This document shows positions 47,415-59,184 of a stretch of 64,000 bases of DNA, piece after piece. Made by a program: the position numbers and the translations under genes. Below the pieces are notes generated by a model. The model ran no database searches and was not told where the DNA came from. It worked only from the letters and a program-made list of their open reading frames with translations. Each line of letters opens with the position of its first letter. Positions within the stretch are counted from its first letter, which is position 1. The stretch is from contig JAMKCH010005384.1 in NCBI GenBank assembly GCA_023653785.1, forward strand, positions 62,001 to 126,000. The letters are read 5' to 3'. The stretch comes from Ophioderma brevispina. Taxonomy: Eukaryota; Echinodermata; Ophiuroidea; Amphilepidida; Ophiodermatidae.

Positions 47415-48675
47415 GTACATGTGTGTCCAATAAATACCTTCGACGTTCTCGGGAGGTGTGGTCTTCAAGCGATCCAGTGAAATTTGAGAGGAGAAAGTCG
47501 ATCCTAAAAAAAAATCTTATCCTGTCACTTTTTAAGTAGTTCGAAAAGCAAATATTAAATATTATTAACTATAGTCATAATCGGAGGTGTTACCCCCCAC
47601 AAGGTATTCTCCGTCGCCGCCCCCCAAAAAAAAAAACACGCTCAAATGAATTACCAAATTCTTAGATTTATAGTAAACTAATCCTATGCTCATTTTAGTA
47701 AAAAAAAATAATAATTGGACTGTACCAATTTTCCCGGGGGTAGAGTAGGAAGTCAATTTGGATAAGTCCTGGGCTAGGGTGCTTCGTTTGCTACTCGAAA
47801 CGTAGTACAGAAGACACTTGCTATGGAAGGTCAGAGTAGCTGTTTCATTTTATATAAGGGCCAACAAAAATAATAAACGAAAATCCCAGGGTTTGTACGA
47901 TTTTGGGTTAATTGTCCAGCAAATCAGGAAATTTGGAAATTCCGTAGATTGTATGTGTCATGGGAAGTCACAACGTGCACTGTTGGTATTATTTGCTACC
48001 ATAGAACGAGGAGACCATGGCTATGTTTATATAAGGGTACCACCATGGTTGTTTCTTAGCAAAATTATAGGAAGAATTGCAACACAGCCCGCCCCCTTTG
48101 GACGTGTTACAGAAATGTTGGTTAGACGAGGGGCTAATAAAACATACTTTAAAGCGAAAAACTATAACCAGTCTCAAAGTCGTATATTATTATTATTATC
48201 TGTTACCTTTCGGTAGAACCGTATCTCAAACACTTAAAACGAGTTGTGCGAGAACCAAACATGACTTCAAAACTCGAAGGCTTAAATTTCGCTGAATTAG
48301 TAATTTTTCTCTATCAAAGTGGAAATATGAAACTCTTCCTACGTCAAAGTTATATTCGGAGTATAAAAAAATGAAATTACCGCTGTCTTGCATTTTCTTA
48401 GAGACAACTGGAAGTAATATTTCACGTTAAGGTTTTACATATATTTAGCTCAAGAACACCGAAATGTTAAATATTCTTCGCTCCATTTCATGTGGGAACT
48501 GATACACAAAAATAATTCACAGAAATTGGGAAAATGGTTAAAGGAAAATGAATCCATATATGTCCCATATAATTGTGAACAAGTTCTAATACTGTTGCTA
48601 AAACAATACTAACATTGATTTAAATTCCAGTGTGATAACTTTAGCTAGCATTTGTAATATACCTCAACCTTAAGA
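47415..48675. other. No recognised feature
   Basis: Includes an A-run at 47625-47635. A 132-codon frame (47818-48216) begins at TTG rather than ATG and has no motif, so it is not called. A short TTA repeat lies at 48186-48200. Confidence 0.4.
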
Positions 48676-48679
48676 AAAT

Positions 48680-49660
48680 AAGGGTGTTTCCTGGAGAAAT
48701 ATAAACAGTTTCCTGATTTTGCTCTTATATGAAGGGATTATGCCTCAAAAGGACCTTTTTGAAATTCAAACTTTGAAAATTCCCAAATCCGATAAAATTA
48801 TCAAAAGTTATAAAACATAGACCATTTGTCTGTACAATAAAACTCAGAGGTCCACATTTAATGATTAAAGGTCATTATTTCAAGGGAGTAGTGATCTTCA
48901 GGCAAAATCACTGGAAGGAATTTAATTTTGGGTATGTGTGGTGTGTGTGGGGGGGGGGGGGGGGGGGAGGGGTGCGAACTGCGGGTTGTGGGGTGCGGGT
49001 ATGGAGTTTTTTTTATGGGTATGGATGTGTTGTGTGGGTATGTGCGTGTGGTGTGTGTTTGTGTTTTGTGTGGTTGTGTGTGAACTGCAATGTTGGGGAT
49101 GCGGGTAGAACATTTTTGTGGGTATGGATGTGGTGTGTGTGTGTGCACGTGTGTGTGTGTGTGGGGTGTGCGCTGCGTGTGTGTGCGTGCGTGCGGTGAA
49201 ATGCTTGGGGATGCGGTATGTGTGAGTTCGAGAGATGGATGTGTGGGTGGATATGGATATGTGTCAAAAGAATTGAACCAGGAGTCCCCAAGCTTCTTGG
49301 ATCAGCCTAAAACAAACATCATGAATATTATATGAAATCACTGTTTTTGATGGGCGCCCGGCGGGTAATCTCTCTGATGACCCACGCTTCTACTTTCAAT
49401 CATTCAAACGGATGAGTCTATCATTAATCACAAATTGCGGTAAAAATGCATGAATGACAATACATGGAGGAATATCTGAGAATGTGATTTGGACATGACG
49501 AGGACAACAATGATAACAGGATAGAAAAACTGCACACAAGATTAAGTGACGACATCTTCGTAATTTGGATGGTTGAATTTGAGAATTTTCCGGGCCAATG
49601 CCTTAGGGAACGAGATCTGAAGTTGAAACAGCATTGGAGGATATGTGATTAACATATTTC
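48680..49660 (+). repeat. Dispersed repeat family 2, copy 1
   Basis: Direct match to 63045-64000: TGTTTCCTGGAG(A/G)AATATAAA, CAGTTTCCTGATTTT, ATTATGCCTCAAAA, AATCCGATAAAATTATCAAA, GTGCGAACTGCGG, GTGTCAAAAGAATTGAA, ACCCACGCT and CCTTAGGGAACGA. Its middle is a GT-rich tract. The minus- and plus-strand Cys/Val and Thr/His frames over it are artefacts. Confidence 0.88.
48930..49255 (+). repeat. Degenerate GT-rich tract with G19 run
   Basis: Interrupted TGTGTG and GGTATG words with an uninterrupted G run at 48949-48967. This is the decayed counterpart of the pure (GT)n tract in the copy at 63.4 kb. Confidence 0.9.
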
Positions 49661-49664
49661 ATCC

Positions 49665-50390
49665 ACATCAGGCATACTTAACGCATCGTTGCAGCTCTAT
49701 GAAATCGTCGACTGTTGTGCATTAAATTGGATGGTCGCAGGTGATAAAGGTATAGCGGTATGTGTTGCTCCTGTTCGTCAACGTTCAAACACTACTGAAT
49801 GTATTCTTTTAGCAATTTAACCCCGTGTGCACTCGTTGATGTATTCATACCCGTTTTAATGGATAATTACATTTATGCTATAGATTTCTAATAACCAAAT
49901 TGAATGAAATGAAGGCTTTCAAGCTTAGCCCTCTTCAGACCAATCCTTTCTTACTTTGTTGCTGATCGGCTGAAGATATCACATAAGTTCTATATTGTGA
50001 CTAAGCAGGCAGGGGGGGTAAGAAAGTCTCTATTGCTGGTCCTTTCTGCAATAGATGTCTAGGGTTGATGTTGCTGATAGTACGAAGGCCAAGGATTTAT
50101 GTTATAAGAATTCTTGTGTTCCTATCCTTCTGTATAAAACTTGACATGACCAATATTTTTGTACCATTCATATAATTAGCAGACGACAAAAGCGATATTG
50201 GACTCCAATATCTGCCTGTGATCTTGTGGATATCGGACGTAGTCCCTTATTTAAATCGAATTTACAAACGTCTATCGCTACTCCTATTGAGCGCTGTATA
50301 ATTATACCGACCGTATGAAGCGATCACTAAAGGCGCGAATGAGACTAAAAATTTGCCCTGCACCCGGAAGCAGACTATCGTGTCACGTAA
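49665..50390. other. No gene seen; left flank of the recombinase
   Basis: Contains GAAGGCTTTCAAGCTTAGCC-type sequence (49911-49940) and a small palindrome GATATTGGACTCCAATATC (50192-50210). That palindrome shares GATATTGGAC with the palindrome downstream of the recombinase. The left edge of the recombinase element is not resolved. Confidence 0.35.
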
Positions 50391-50391
50391 A

Positions 50392-51769
50392 CAAATTCAT
50401 CATGGCGACCATGGCGAACGCGAATTGTCCCAGTACATAATCAATAGCAAAGATAGCGCGAACACCCGGAGAAGTCCTGAGACTAGCGTTGCAGTTTTTA
50501 GGTAGTATTTGGCATCGAAAGGCTTCCCGACGGATTTTGAAAACTTAGACAAACCGCAGGTTGGCGATGTAATGAAAATGTATTATGTTGAAGTTCGACG
50601 AGAAGATGGTCAACAATACAAAACGGGATCCCTAAAAAACCTACTGGCCGGTTTGAATCGGCATCTTAAGAACACCGGAAAGTCTATTGATATACGGAAT
50701 GAAGCCGTGTTTTCGGAAGCCAATCTTGCCTTTTCAGCTACTCAGGCAAAGCTTAAGAGAGAGGGCTATGGTGACACAGCACACTACATGCTATCGATGA
50801 ATATTGATTTATCCAAGTTGTATGGATCGGATGGTCTTGATGAGAATACGCCGGAAGGATTACAAAAACAAGGTATGGTTTGAACTTATGCTGTACATTT
50901 GTCGCCGTGGTAGGGAAAATCTGCGTGTACTAGAGAAAGATCACTTTTCAATTTCAACTGACTCTGATGGAAGAAGGTATGTCTTTCAGTCTAAGGATGA
51001 GATGACCAAGAAAATAAGAGGTGATAACACAAAAACGCGAGTAGATGGAGGAAGAATGTATGAAACCAAAGTGGAAGGATGTCCGGTAGCAGCGTTTCAG
51101 AAGTATTTATCTAAGCTCAACCCTGATTGCTCTGCATTGTTTCAGAGACCATTGCCTAACAAATCACAATCAGCTGATAAGCCATGGTACGCCAGAATGC
51201 CACTAGGTGAACGCACGCTATCGTCGTTTATGCGAAAGCTGTCAGATGCTGCTAAGCTTTCAAAGCAATACACTAACCACAGCATTCGAGCCACATGCAT
51301 CACCATTCTTGATGAATCCCGATTCGCAAATAGAGACATCATCAGTGTGTCAGGCCACCAAAATGAAGCAAGTATTAAATCGTACGTCGGTCGTTCCAAC
51401 GATTCCAAGAAGCAGAAATTGTCTGATGCGCTATCTTCGTGTGTCCAACAACCGGCATGTAAAGAACCAGAAGATGCCACCCCACCAACTGTTTGTGAAG
51501 ATGATGTTCAAGCCGCTGAGGTCATTTCGTCAGTGGAATCTGCCGAGGCCGTTGCCTGTAGCCCTCTTCTCTCTGATTCGCAAATGGAGGAACTAGAGTC
51601 TTGGAATGTAAATGTGGAACGCAATCAAATTGCTGAAGTTACGGGAACGACTTCCACTACGACTTCTTCTATGGTCAGTGCACACAGGCAGATCGGCTTG
51701 CCACCTCAGCCTATGTCCTTTCATGGATTTAGTGTCACCATCAATTACAATTACAACCTTCAGAAATAA
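50392..51769 (+). pseudogene. Crypton-like tyrosine recombinase (KIAA1958/DUF3504 type), nearly intact
   Basis: Tyrosine recombinases cut and rejoin DNA through a Tyr nucleophile. Crypton elements use one to move, and KIAA1958-like genes descend from them. The frame is open from 50392: ELSQYIINSKDSAN, TSVAVFR, then a TAG at 50503-50505 exactly where a Gln (CAG) would fit, then YLASKGFPTDFENLDKPQVG. A one-base gain in an A5 run (50864-50868) shifts the frame between GLQ and NKVWFELMLYICRRGRENLR. After that it is open to TAA at 51767, about 458 codons in all. The catalytic signature is present: the Arg of box I in CRRGRENLR, HxxR in TNHSIRAT (about 51277), GH in SVSGHQNE (about 51350) and Tyr in KSYVGR (about 51380). 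The C-terminus has FHGFSVTINYNYN. An ATG at 50402 lies in another frame. The stop and the frameshift make it a recent pseudogene unless they are sequence errors. Confidence 0.9.
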
Positions 51770-51937
51770 CTGAAATTAACTATTTTAACTGTTGGTGTTT
51801 GGAGTTTGAACTGCGTTGTGTTTGCGAAAGTTTGCTGTTGAACTTTATACCATTTTTGAACTTTGAACTTTTAAAAACTGTACAAAAGTTGGATTTTGGG
51901 AGTTTTATTGGAACTTGTCTTGGACTGCTATTTAAAG

Positions 51938-51943
51938 GTAAGT
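51938..51943 (+). other. Donor-like GTAAGT downstream of recombinase
   Basis: AAAG|GTAAGT follows TTATTGGAACTTG about 170 bp after the stop codon. It occupies the same relative place as the site at 17712 in the fossil locus. Function untested. Confidence 0.45.
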
Positions 51944-51989
51944 GGAAATTTGTGTTTAATCACTAAGATTCTTAAAACATAATAATCAT

Positions 51990-52141
51990 AAAATTGGATG
52001 ATTTTTTTCGTAAGATACACAAAGATATTGGACTCGCTGTGAGTTTCAAAAATATTGTGCTCGACTTCGTCTCGCACAATATTTTTGAAACTCACAGCTC
52101 GTCCAATATCTTTGTGTATCATACTCAATTCATCCAATTTT
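51990..52141. repeat. Palindrome with CTCG-ACTTCGT-CTCG centre
   Basis: GATACACAAAGATATTGGAC pairs with GTCCAATATCTTTGTGTATC, and GTGAGTTTCAAAAATATTGT with its perfect complement, closing on GCTCGACTTCGTCTCGC. The outer AATTGGATGA / TCATCCAATT pairing widens it to about 150 bp. It lies about 50 bp after the donor-like GTAAGT. Confidence 0.95.
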
Positions 52142-52144
52142 ATT

Positions 52145-54155
52145 AGAGTATTATCGTCAATTATGAAGTTGGTGATTCCAAAGATCTGCGCCCGCTCTTG
52201 CAAAAAGTGAACTCCCTTACATACTTTTTATTAACTCCTTTATATACTTTTCATTCAATTAAATATTTTGTTGATTTTTTCCAATGCAAGAAAAAAAAAC
52301 ACATTTTAGGTGAAAATTGGCCAAATATCTCCAATATCATATCGATATGGTGTATGGTGATTTTTCTGCATGTAACATTCCAATTACCGATCAATGTTGT
52401 TTTACTATCCAATTACTTCGGAAATACCCGTAGTAAGAATTCTTATGGTTTATACAGCTTTATCGTAGTGTCTTTGGAACCTATATATATGTATGAATAA
52501 AAGGTTCAACGCGGCATATAGAACTTTCTCAGACTACGTTTTGCGATCCTCATTGTAGGAATATGACTTCTTGGAATACTGTATTACTCGAAATGTCAGA
52601 AAAGGAGGTGTGCTTACGACATCTTCATTATAAACTTGAAAAAAATATTGATTTCTATATTAGTAATTATATCTTAACCAAAACTATTTTTTTAAAGAAT
52701 GGCGTATACTACTTCAATGCGCTTAAAGTCTAACATTGGCAACATAAAATATTTAAAATTGTATATTCTCAAACGCATTAACCGTCACGAGCTGCAATTT
52801 GGTACGTTTGTTATAAACCCTTGAATTCTACGGTGTATGAATTTTCTATCATGTAAACACAGCCATGATGATTAACTGTCAGGCAATAAAGCAGTGACAT
52901 TTTAAAGACCACGAATCTATTTGAAGAACATTTAGGGGAAAAGAGAAAGTTAAAAGAATGCGGTGACCAGCTGGTGAACCTTCATAATTATAAAACTAAG
53001 TTTAAAAACTGAGTATGTTTCCAATATTTTTCATAAATGTTACTATAATCAATCCGGTTGTAAATCATTGAAATAACACCAATATTGCGTCTATTGCATG
53101 ATGGGATCTCTTGGCAAGCCTTTTCAGAAATCCATGAGAACATTAGAGAAAATTGATAAAACACAATTTCTTCAAAGAGCGATGAACGCCTGTAACTGTT
53201 GGAAATTACAGTATCGCCAGGCCATCGCCCAAGGGTACCGAAAAGTATAGATGACTGATCAGTAAAAAAGAAGCACTCAAATGATGCTATCTTTTAATTA
53301 TGTTAGTTCTTAAATTTCAATTTCGTTACACCACACATTTTGGCTATTTTCCTAATGAAATTATTGAACAGGTTGAACAGGTAGCTTCTATCGACTGTCA
53401 TGGCATTGCTGCAATCGTTGTGTTCATGAGCTATCAATTAAGAAAATTGAATGAAATTGATGACATTTTATAACAAATTTGATGATAGTGTTGCTGCCTT
53501 GAAAATTCAACCTGTAGCAGGATGTGTACAACCCACTCTATAGCCCCATAAATGCGTCAATCATATGAATAAACGATCAGTGTTGAAAAGGTTTCATTAC
53601 CCGTCTATGTTAAATTATTGAATAATTCAACAGGTTATGCACATAGAGAGATATTAATCTTTACATTAGCCTTGGTACATTTCAAAGAGTAAATTCAATG
53701 ACGATAACACTCCTATAGAATTGACAATTTCATCTGGAAACTTAAACATTTACGTCATATTAAAATTCATATTCCGAATGTACCAAAACCATTACTTCAG
53801 ACGAGACACGGCTTTTTAAGCAACATGGAAGGTCGATTTCGTAGGTTTCTGGGAGATGTGAGGTACGCAGGATGTTTGGGTAATTGCGTATCATCTACCA
53901 GAACAGAGAAAGCTTTTCTTAAACAGAGTCGCATTGACATATCTCTGAACAAATGAAGTACACAGTTTTAGGAACCAACATTTTGCAGTCACCACATCAA
54001 AGATCGAAGTGATAATCATAGAGTTACATAAATTTATTTAGCTCTATGGTGATAATAAACAACATTGCTTTGGAGTGAATAGGACTGAGAATACTTTTGT
54101 CTTACTAGATTTTACTGCTGTCTAGACTAGCTCTCATTTATGTTAAGGTATTCAT
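52145..54155. other. No recognised feature
   Basis: AT-rich with one 100-codon frame (52198-52500) whose Phe/Ile-rich product has no known motif. No repeat partner in the window. Confidence 0.45.
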
Positions 54156-54217
54156 AGAACAACAAATAGGGGGAAACAAATTCCAAGGACAGGTTTGTTT
54201 TATGCATGGTTGGGACA

Positions 54218-54845
54218 AACCAATTATTATGTTTTTCACCAGATCATATCTTAAAATCCTTCCAATTAAAACTGACACAACAGTGAAATGCGCTGACATT
54301 GAAACATTTGCTGTATCAGATGTCATGGGCCTGGAAATTTCAGCAAGGTAGAGCTTTAAGGCATAATGAAATGATGGTGATGTTACTTACCATCAATATT
54401 GTGTGTTCACCGAGTGCTTGGAAGCATGCAGTGCTGTTCACCAGGTTTCTGATGCTGTCTTGGGGGAGACAGCACTCTTCCTCTGGGGCTGCTGTGAGTG
54501 TTTGCACATTAACAGGCGGAATCTGCCTTGCCGAAACAGGTCGTTCGAGCTCATCCCACAGTTGCTCAATTGGTTCGGGGAGCAAGAGCACCATGGTAAC
54601 ACTTCAATGTTCTGCTCGTCTAGGAAACTTGTTGTAAGCTGAGCTGTATGGGGCCTGTCATTGTCCTGTTGAAATGTTGACATCGATGTCAGCGCATTTT
54701 ACTCTTGTGTCACTTGGGCAACTGCTTGGTCAATGACATGTTTTAGAGTAGAGTATTGAAGTAATCCTGTGTGCAATTTTGGTTCATTTTGATGGGCAGG
54801 ATTTTAAGATATGACCTGGTGAAAAATTATAAGTTTCTTTTGTGT
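54218..54845 (-). pseudogene. Tc1-like transposase C-terminal remnant between inverted ends
   Basis: Tc1 transposases cut and paste DNA with a DDE catalytic triad. On the minus strand 54683 downward reads MSTFQQDNDRPHTAQLTTSF, LDEQNIEVLPWCSCSPN, then after a small deletion PIEQLWDELERPVSARQIPP. These are the second Asp (QDN) and the Glu (PIEQLWDEL) of the DD34E core, followed by an ALGEHT-like tail. The first Asp and the DNA-binding N-terminus are missing. The flanks 54225-54300 and 54695-54840 are inverted to each other in part, sharing TCACCAG(A/G)TCATATCTTAAA and AAATGCGCTGACAT. The element thus seems internally deleted, with subterminal repeats kept. It is inactive. Confidence 0.88.
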
Positions 54846-54849
54846 TCAG

Positions 54850-55488
54850 TTTACTTCCCTTTAATTCTAATACTGATTATTCTCGCTTTCACAGACACTC
54901 GTATTTCCGCATTAAAGCGGATCTAGAATCCAAAAGACAGGGAACTTATATGCCATATGAAAATATTACAAGAGAATCCCGAAGACAGCCAGTCCTCTCA
55001 AATGATTAGCTAATTTGCATGAAGACTGTTATCCTTGGCACTTAAATCGAAGCATTCGATTCCACGGTCGCGATGTACAAAAGAGAGAAACTTTTGCAAG
55101 CTGTAATCTTGATCATGACTAGTTTGCGTTTTACTTTATAGATTACCGATACTATTTTAGTCTGAACCTTCATTTAAAGAAATCCATACACTTGTGTTCA
55201 AGACATAAATGGATAATAATTTCAATGAAAGAGAGCGGACATCTTACTTACAGCATTTCCAATTTTAAAATTAAGTATCACTTAGAGATGTTTTATATAG
55301 CCGTGGACATCGTCCTACAAAGGTTTATTTAAATTCAAATTGTTTGTTTTTTTGTTTATATAATCTTATGTTATTATATAGAGCAGAACAGAATTCAACA
55401 ACATTAAGTGAATCTCGGAATTCAGTACTTGAAAAGCTATTTGTATTGGTTGGGTGAAGACTGGCGATTAAGATGCTGAACGGAAAGA
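54850..55488. other. No recognised feature
   Basis: AT-rich DNA without a motif-bearing frame or repeat partner. Confidence 0.45.
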
Positions 55489-55489
55489 A

Positions 55490-56122
55490 AGAATAAGAAA
55501 GAGAGAGAGAGAAAGAAAGACAGACGACATCAGAATCGACGATAGACAGAAAGACGGACAGAGAGACAGACAAAGACCGACAGACAGCAAGGAAGACACC
55601 AAACAGCAAGAAAGACAACCATAAAGCAAGAAACAAAACCAGACCGCAAGAAAGAAAACAGACAGCAGAAAAAACCAGACAGCAAGAAGGAACCCATACA
55701 GCAAGAAGAAAACCAGACAGAAGAAAGAAACCAGACCGCAAGAAAAGAACGAAAGAAAGAAAGAACTAAAGAACCAAGCAGAAACATCAAGAAAGAAATC
55801 CATACAGCAAGAAAATAACCAGACTGGCAAGAAGCAACCCGACAGCAAGAAAGAAACCAGACAGCAAGAAAGACCAATCAGCAAGAAAAAACGAAAGAAA
55901 GGAACGAAAGAAAGAACGAGCAGACAGCAAGAAAAGAAAGAACGAAAGAAAGAAACCGACAGCAAGAAGAAGAACGGAAAAGAAAAGAAAGGAAGAAGAA
56001 ACCACACACAAGAAAAAGAACGAAAGAAAGGACAGATGAGAAAGAAAGACAGGAAAAGAAAAGAAAAGAAGACCGAAAGACAGGCGAGAATAAGAAAAAA
56101 GGCAAGAAAGAAGAAAGAAGAC
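55490..56122 (+). repeat. Purine-rich minisatellite, ~20-bp variable unit
   Basis: Irregular tandem units of the type AACCAGACAGCAAGAAAG, grading at both ends into GAAA/GAAAGAAAGA sequence. The plus strand is almost free of T across 600 bases. The long minus-strand Phe/Leu/Ser/Cys frames are compositional artefacts. Such polypurine tracts can form triplex DNA. Confidence 0.93.
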
Positions 56123-56200
56123 AGTATTTGATCTATTGATACAATAAATATTTAATGTAAGGTGCATTTTATGATTAATGTTTTAGACTCCGGTATATTA

Positions 56201-57697
56201 CAGGGTGTCCCAAAAAAATGCAATTCCTCGCAGTCGGCTGCTATAATTTCAAAATTCTGAGAAGTATTCAAATTTTATAAACATATTCTGAATGGACAAA
56301 TCGTTTCGTACATCCTGTCCAATTTTTGACCGATACGGTTTCACTAGTTTTGAAAACAAAGGCTATATGTAAACCGCTGTCCTCAAATTACCCCTTTCCA
56401 AGTTTGCGTTAGATCGTTGAAGCTAGGTTCACCTGAAAATTGATTAAAATGTTTTCTTTTAACTTCAAAATCTCTTGGTACTAATCCTGTCTTTTTTTAA
56501 ATGTTGAACATGTTGAGAGATATCGTACAGCCCTATCATTTTCGCAACAACTGTTCAAATTTCATATGATTTGCTTCACTGTTTCTTAGAACCAATGGCG
56601 ATTACATATAAATAAGTCTAGTCACAATTATTAAGCCATTCCAGTTTGGACTGATGAATAAACAATCAAGGAATGCTTAAAGTATGCAGGTGCCTGTTTT
56701 TGTTTTTACTTCCTGTCTCTTGCTGCATCATTACTATAACGTTGGTTCAATAACCCAGTAGACCTGTAAACTACAAAAAAAATTGAGACAACATGTCTTC
56801 GACAAAGAAGGGAAATGGTCTCTGTTCACAATGACAAAGTTCTGAAATTGTGTGATTTAACCTCAAGTTGGTTTCGGGTTATTTGTGTTGTTTGTTTATC
56901 TATCAAATGGTCCATATTATAAACTTATATATTCATAATGGTCTTCAACATCCATTATATTTCATTTCCATTTTATTTGGTAATTAATCCCTCCGCTGCA
57001 TGCAATTTGCAATTAACTGGATTTATCAGACACACTAAAGATAAAACATTTTAAGTTGGCCAAATCGCTAAGTTACTGTTCTCCATTAGAGAGAGGAAAA
57101 TATGACACAGATCGATACAAGAACGTTCTTCTTTGATAAAAAAATAAGTACAAATAGTTTAGTATTAAAATAATTTTGAAAATTATTAGCCCCAACCATT
57201 CCATTATTTGGTGTTAATCATCACCGCTGACAATTTACATTATTCAAGCAGATTTGTCAGACCCACTAGATATAAAATTTGGCTAAGTCGTACGTTACTA
57301 TTCTAAATATGAGTAGCGCAAAGTACTGTACAGACAATAAAAGGGACCGGGATATAATAAAACAATTACCCGACAAATATTTTAGTATTTTTTTTTTTTA
57401 AAAACAGGACGGATTAGTACCAGGAGATTTTTTAGTGACATTTATTCTCAATTTGCCAGGCTTGAACTGTTTCAACGATCTATTAGGGCCCCCCAAACTT
57501 GGAATGGGGTGGTAATTTGACAGGGGGTTACATAATAAGCCTTTGTTTCAACAACTAGTGAACCGTATCAAAACAAAACTTGAACAGATGTACGAAACAA
57601 GGTCGTCATTCAGAATCTGTTATAAATTTGAATAATTCTCAGTAATTTTGAAATTATAGCACCGACTGCGAGGATTGCATTTTTTTGGGACACCCTG
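56201..57697. mobile_element. TIR element, 1.5 kb, TA-flanked, long arms
   Basis: The ends CAGGGTGTCCCAAAAAAATG and CATTTTTTTGGGACACCCTG are inverted, with TA immediately outside both (56199-56200 and 57698-57699), as in Tc1/mariner. Pairing continues over about 300 bp: CTCGCAGTCGG, ATAATTTCAAAATT, TTCAGAATCTG-like, GGTACTAATCC(T/G)GTC and AACGATCTA words. There is no transposase frame. The interior is AT-rich. Confidence 0.9.
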
Positions 57698-57764
57698 TAT
57701 ATTCTTTATGGAACATTTCTGTTTATGAAAGCCAGTAAGTCTCAATTCTCAATGCATAGATCAA

Positions 57765-58140
57765 TAAGTTTAATTCATCAGTGTAATGTAGAAAATACAT
57801 CTAATGGTTTTTGGGTATGATTTACGACACTCAAGATATGTAAACGTTAGTTCATGTTAATGCATATCTTCCTGAACTGTGTCCTTGGTGGGCGAGTATA
57901 GATTATATATATAACTATGAGCCAATACAGTTTCAATTCCTTTTGGCACATTTCAGTAAATTTCATTCACAAGTGTATTTTAGAAAATTCACCCCTATAT
58001 TCGAGTATGATTTATGACACCCAGAACATGAAGTGAAATCATGTCAATGTATATGCACGTGCACCTTGCTGAACAGTATCTTTGGTAGACGAGCATATTG
58101 TATAGCTCATAATGTCTGTGCAAATTCTTATCACTAGAAC
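57765..58140 (+). repeat. Tandem duplication, ~188-bp unit x2
   Basis: Unit 1 from about 57767 and unit 2 from about 57957 share TTTCATTCA/TTTAATTCA, GAGTATGATTTATGACAC or GGGTATGATTTACGACAC, CATGT(C/T)AATG.ATAT and TTGGT(G/A)G(G/A)CGAG. Well diverged, so an old duplication. Confidence 0.8.
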
Positions 58141-58144
58141 AGGC

Positions 58145-58978
58145 ATCAATTGTCAGTTTGATCAAAATACTTCTTGGCCACCAAATGAACAACATCCAAC
58201 ACGGTAATCTACTGGTAAAAACAATCGTAGTCAAATTCAGCTACTTTGCAAAATGCCGGCCCCTATGACGTCACGAGTAAACGTTACTACTGTTGTGACA
58301 ATCTCTAGGCTTATTCTCTGATGTCCAAGGACCCAAGTGATAAAATAGCAGACGTGATCTACGTACGCTGTGATAGCCATAACATTTGAAAGGTAGCCTC
58401 ATGTCAAACCTACACTAGCTTATTTCTCAGCGGAATAGCAATAATAGAGAGGTAAAGCTCTTTTTCCTTGATTAAGTAACCAATGTTCTCTCCTTGTCTG
58501 AAGGGGTTACACTAGGGGAATCTTTTATCGCCTATACCACTAACTAAAAGTAGCACAGTCACATTACTACACAAGGCACCACTTCATTGCTCCTAATCAC
58601 ATGTTATTTGTGGGGAGCCCTCAAAAACATTAATTTTAAATGCCTATGTCAAAATTTAGGATACTTTCCCCGCTCCCGTGTGCTAATGCTGAAGCAAAGG
58701 GTTCGTATGATAGTCAAATCCTCAACTCTTTGTAGGTAAGTCGGGTGGGGTTGAAGCCAGGAATCACAGAAAAAACCTATGTGATTTATTAAGCAATATC
58801 AATCAAAATCTGAGCAGTTTTGTGCAGATATCGAAGGAAGTTGTTCAAACCCTTTCAAAAAATCCACGGATCGTCCTGTGTATTTTAAAGGTCCTGTAAT
58901 TTTAATCTTTCAATATAACTAAGACGACATTATCACTCTACCGGCCTCATAAATATTAATTATATGGTCACGACATTT
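58145..58978. other. No recognised feature
   Basis: Short frames only and no repeat partner in the window. Confidence 0.4.
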
Positions 58979-58979
58979 C

Positions 58980-59123
58980 ATTGGTCAATTCCATAGACTC
59001 GTTGATATTTCGTCTAACTTTCCTGCTTGCGCGCATTACGCAGACGCGAGAAAAAGTGAACCACCAAATAATTATACAACCGAACCTTTTTTAAATATAT
59101 CTCATATCATTTCCATATAAAAA
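58980..59123 (+). promoter_or_regulatory. Possible RNA polymerase II promoter
   Basis: A CCAAT-type box in inverted form (CATTGGTCAA, about 58979-58988), a CpG-bearing stretch (GCTTGCGCGCATTACGCAGA) and a TATA box (TATAAAAA at 59116-59123) stand in normal order. They lie 60-200 bases ahead of an ATG at 59185. This is motif evidence only. Confidence 0.35.
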
Positions 59124-59184
59124 GGTACGGTTTGATATGACCCTGTGTTCTGTGAGTCGAAGTGCTTGATCATCACAGGTCAAA

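Noticed and set aside
47818..48216. 132-codon plus-strand ORF
   Set aside because: Begins at TTG with no plausible splice acceptor or motif found.
48858..49335. Overlapping frames on both strands of a GT-rich tract
   Set aside because: Simple-sequence DNA within a dispersed repeat. No conserved coding frame against the 63-kb copy.
51142..51480. 112-codon minus-strand ORF opposite the recombinase
   Set aside because: Shadow of the recombinase reading frame.
55325..56167. Several minus-strand ORFs of 75-179 codons rich in Phe, Leu, Ser and Cys
   Set aside because: They translate the complement of a purine-rich minisatellite. Low complexity explains the lack of stops.
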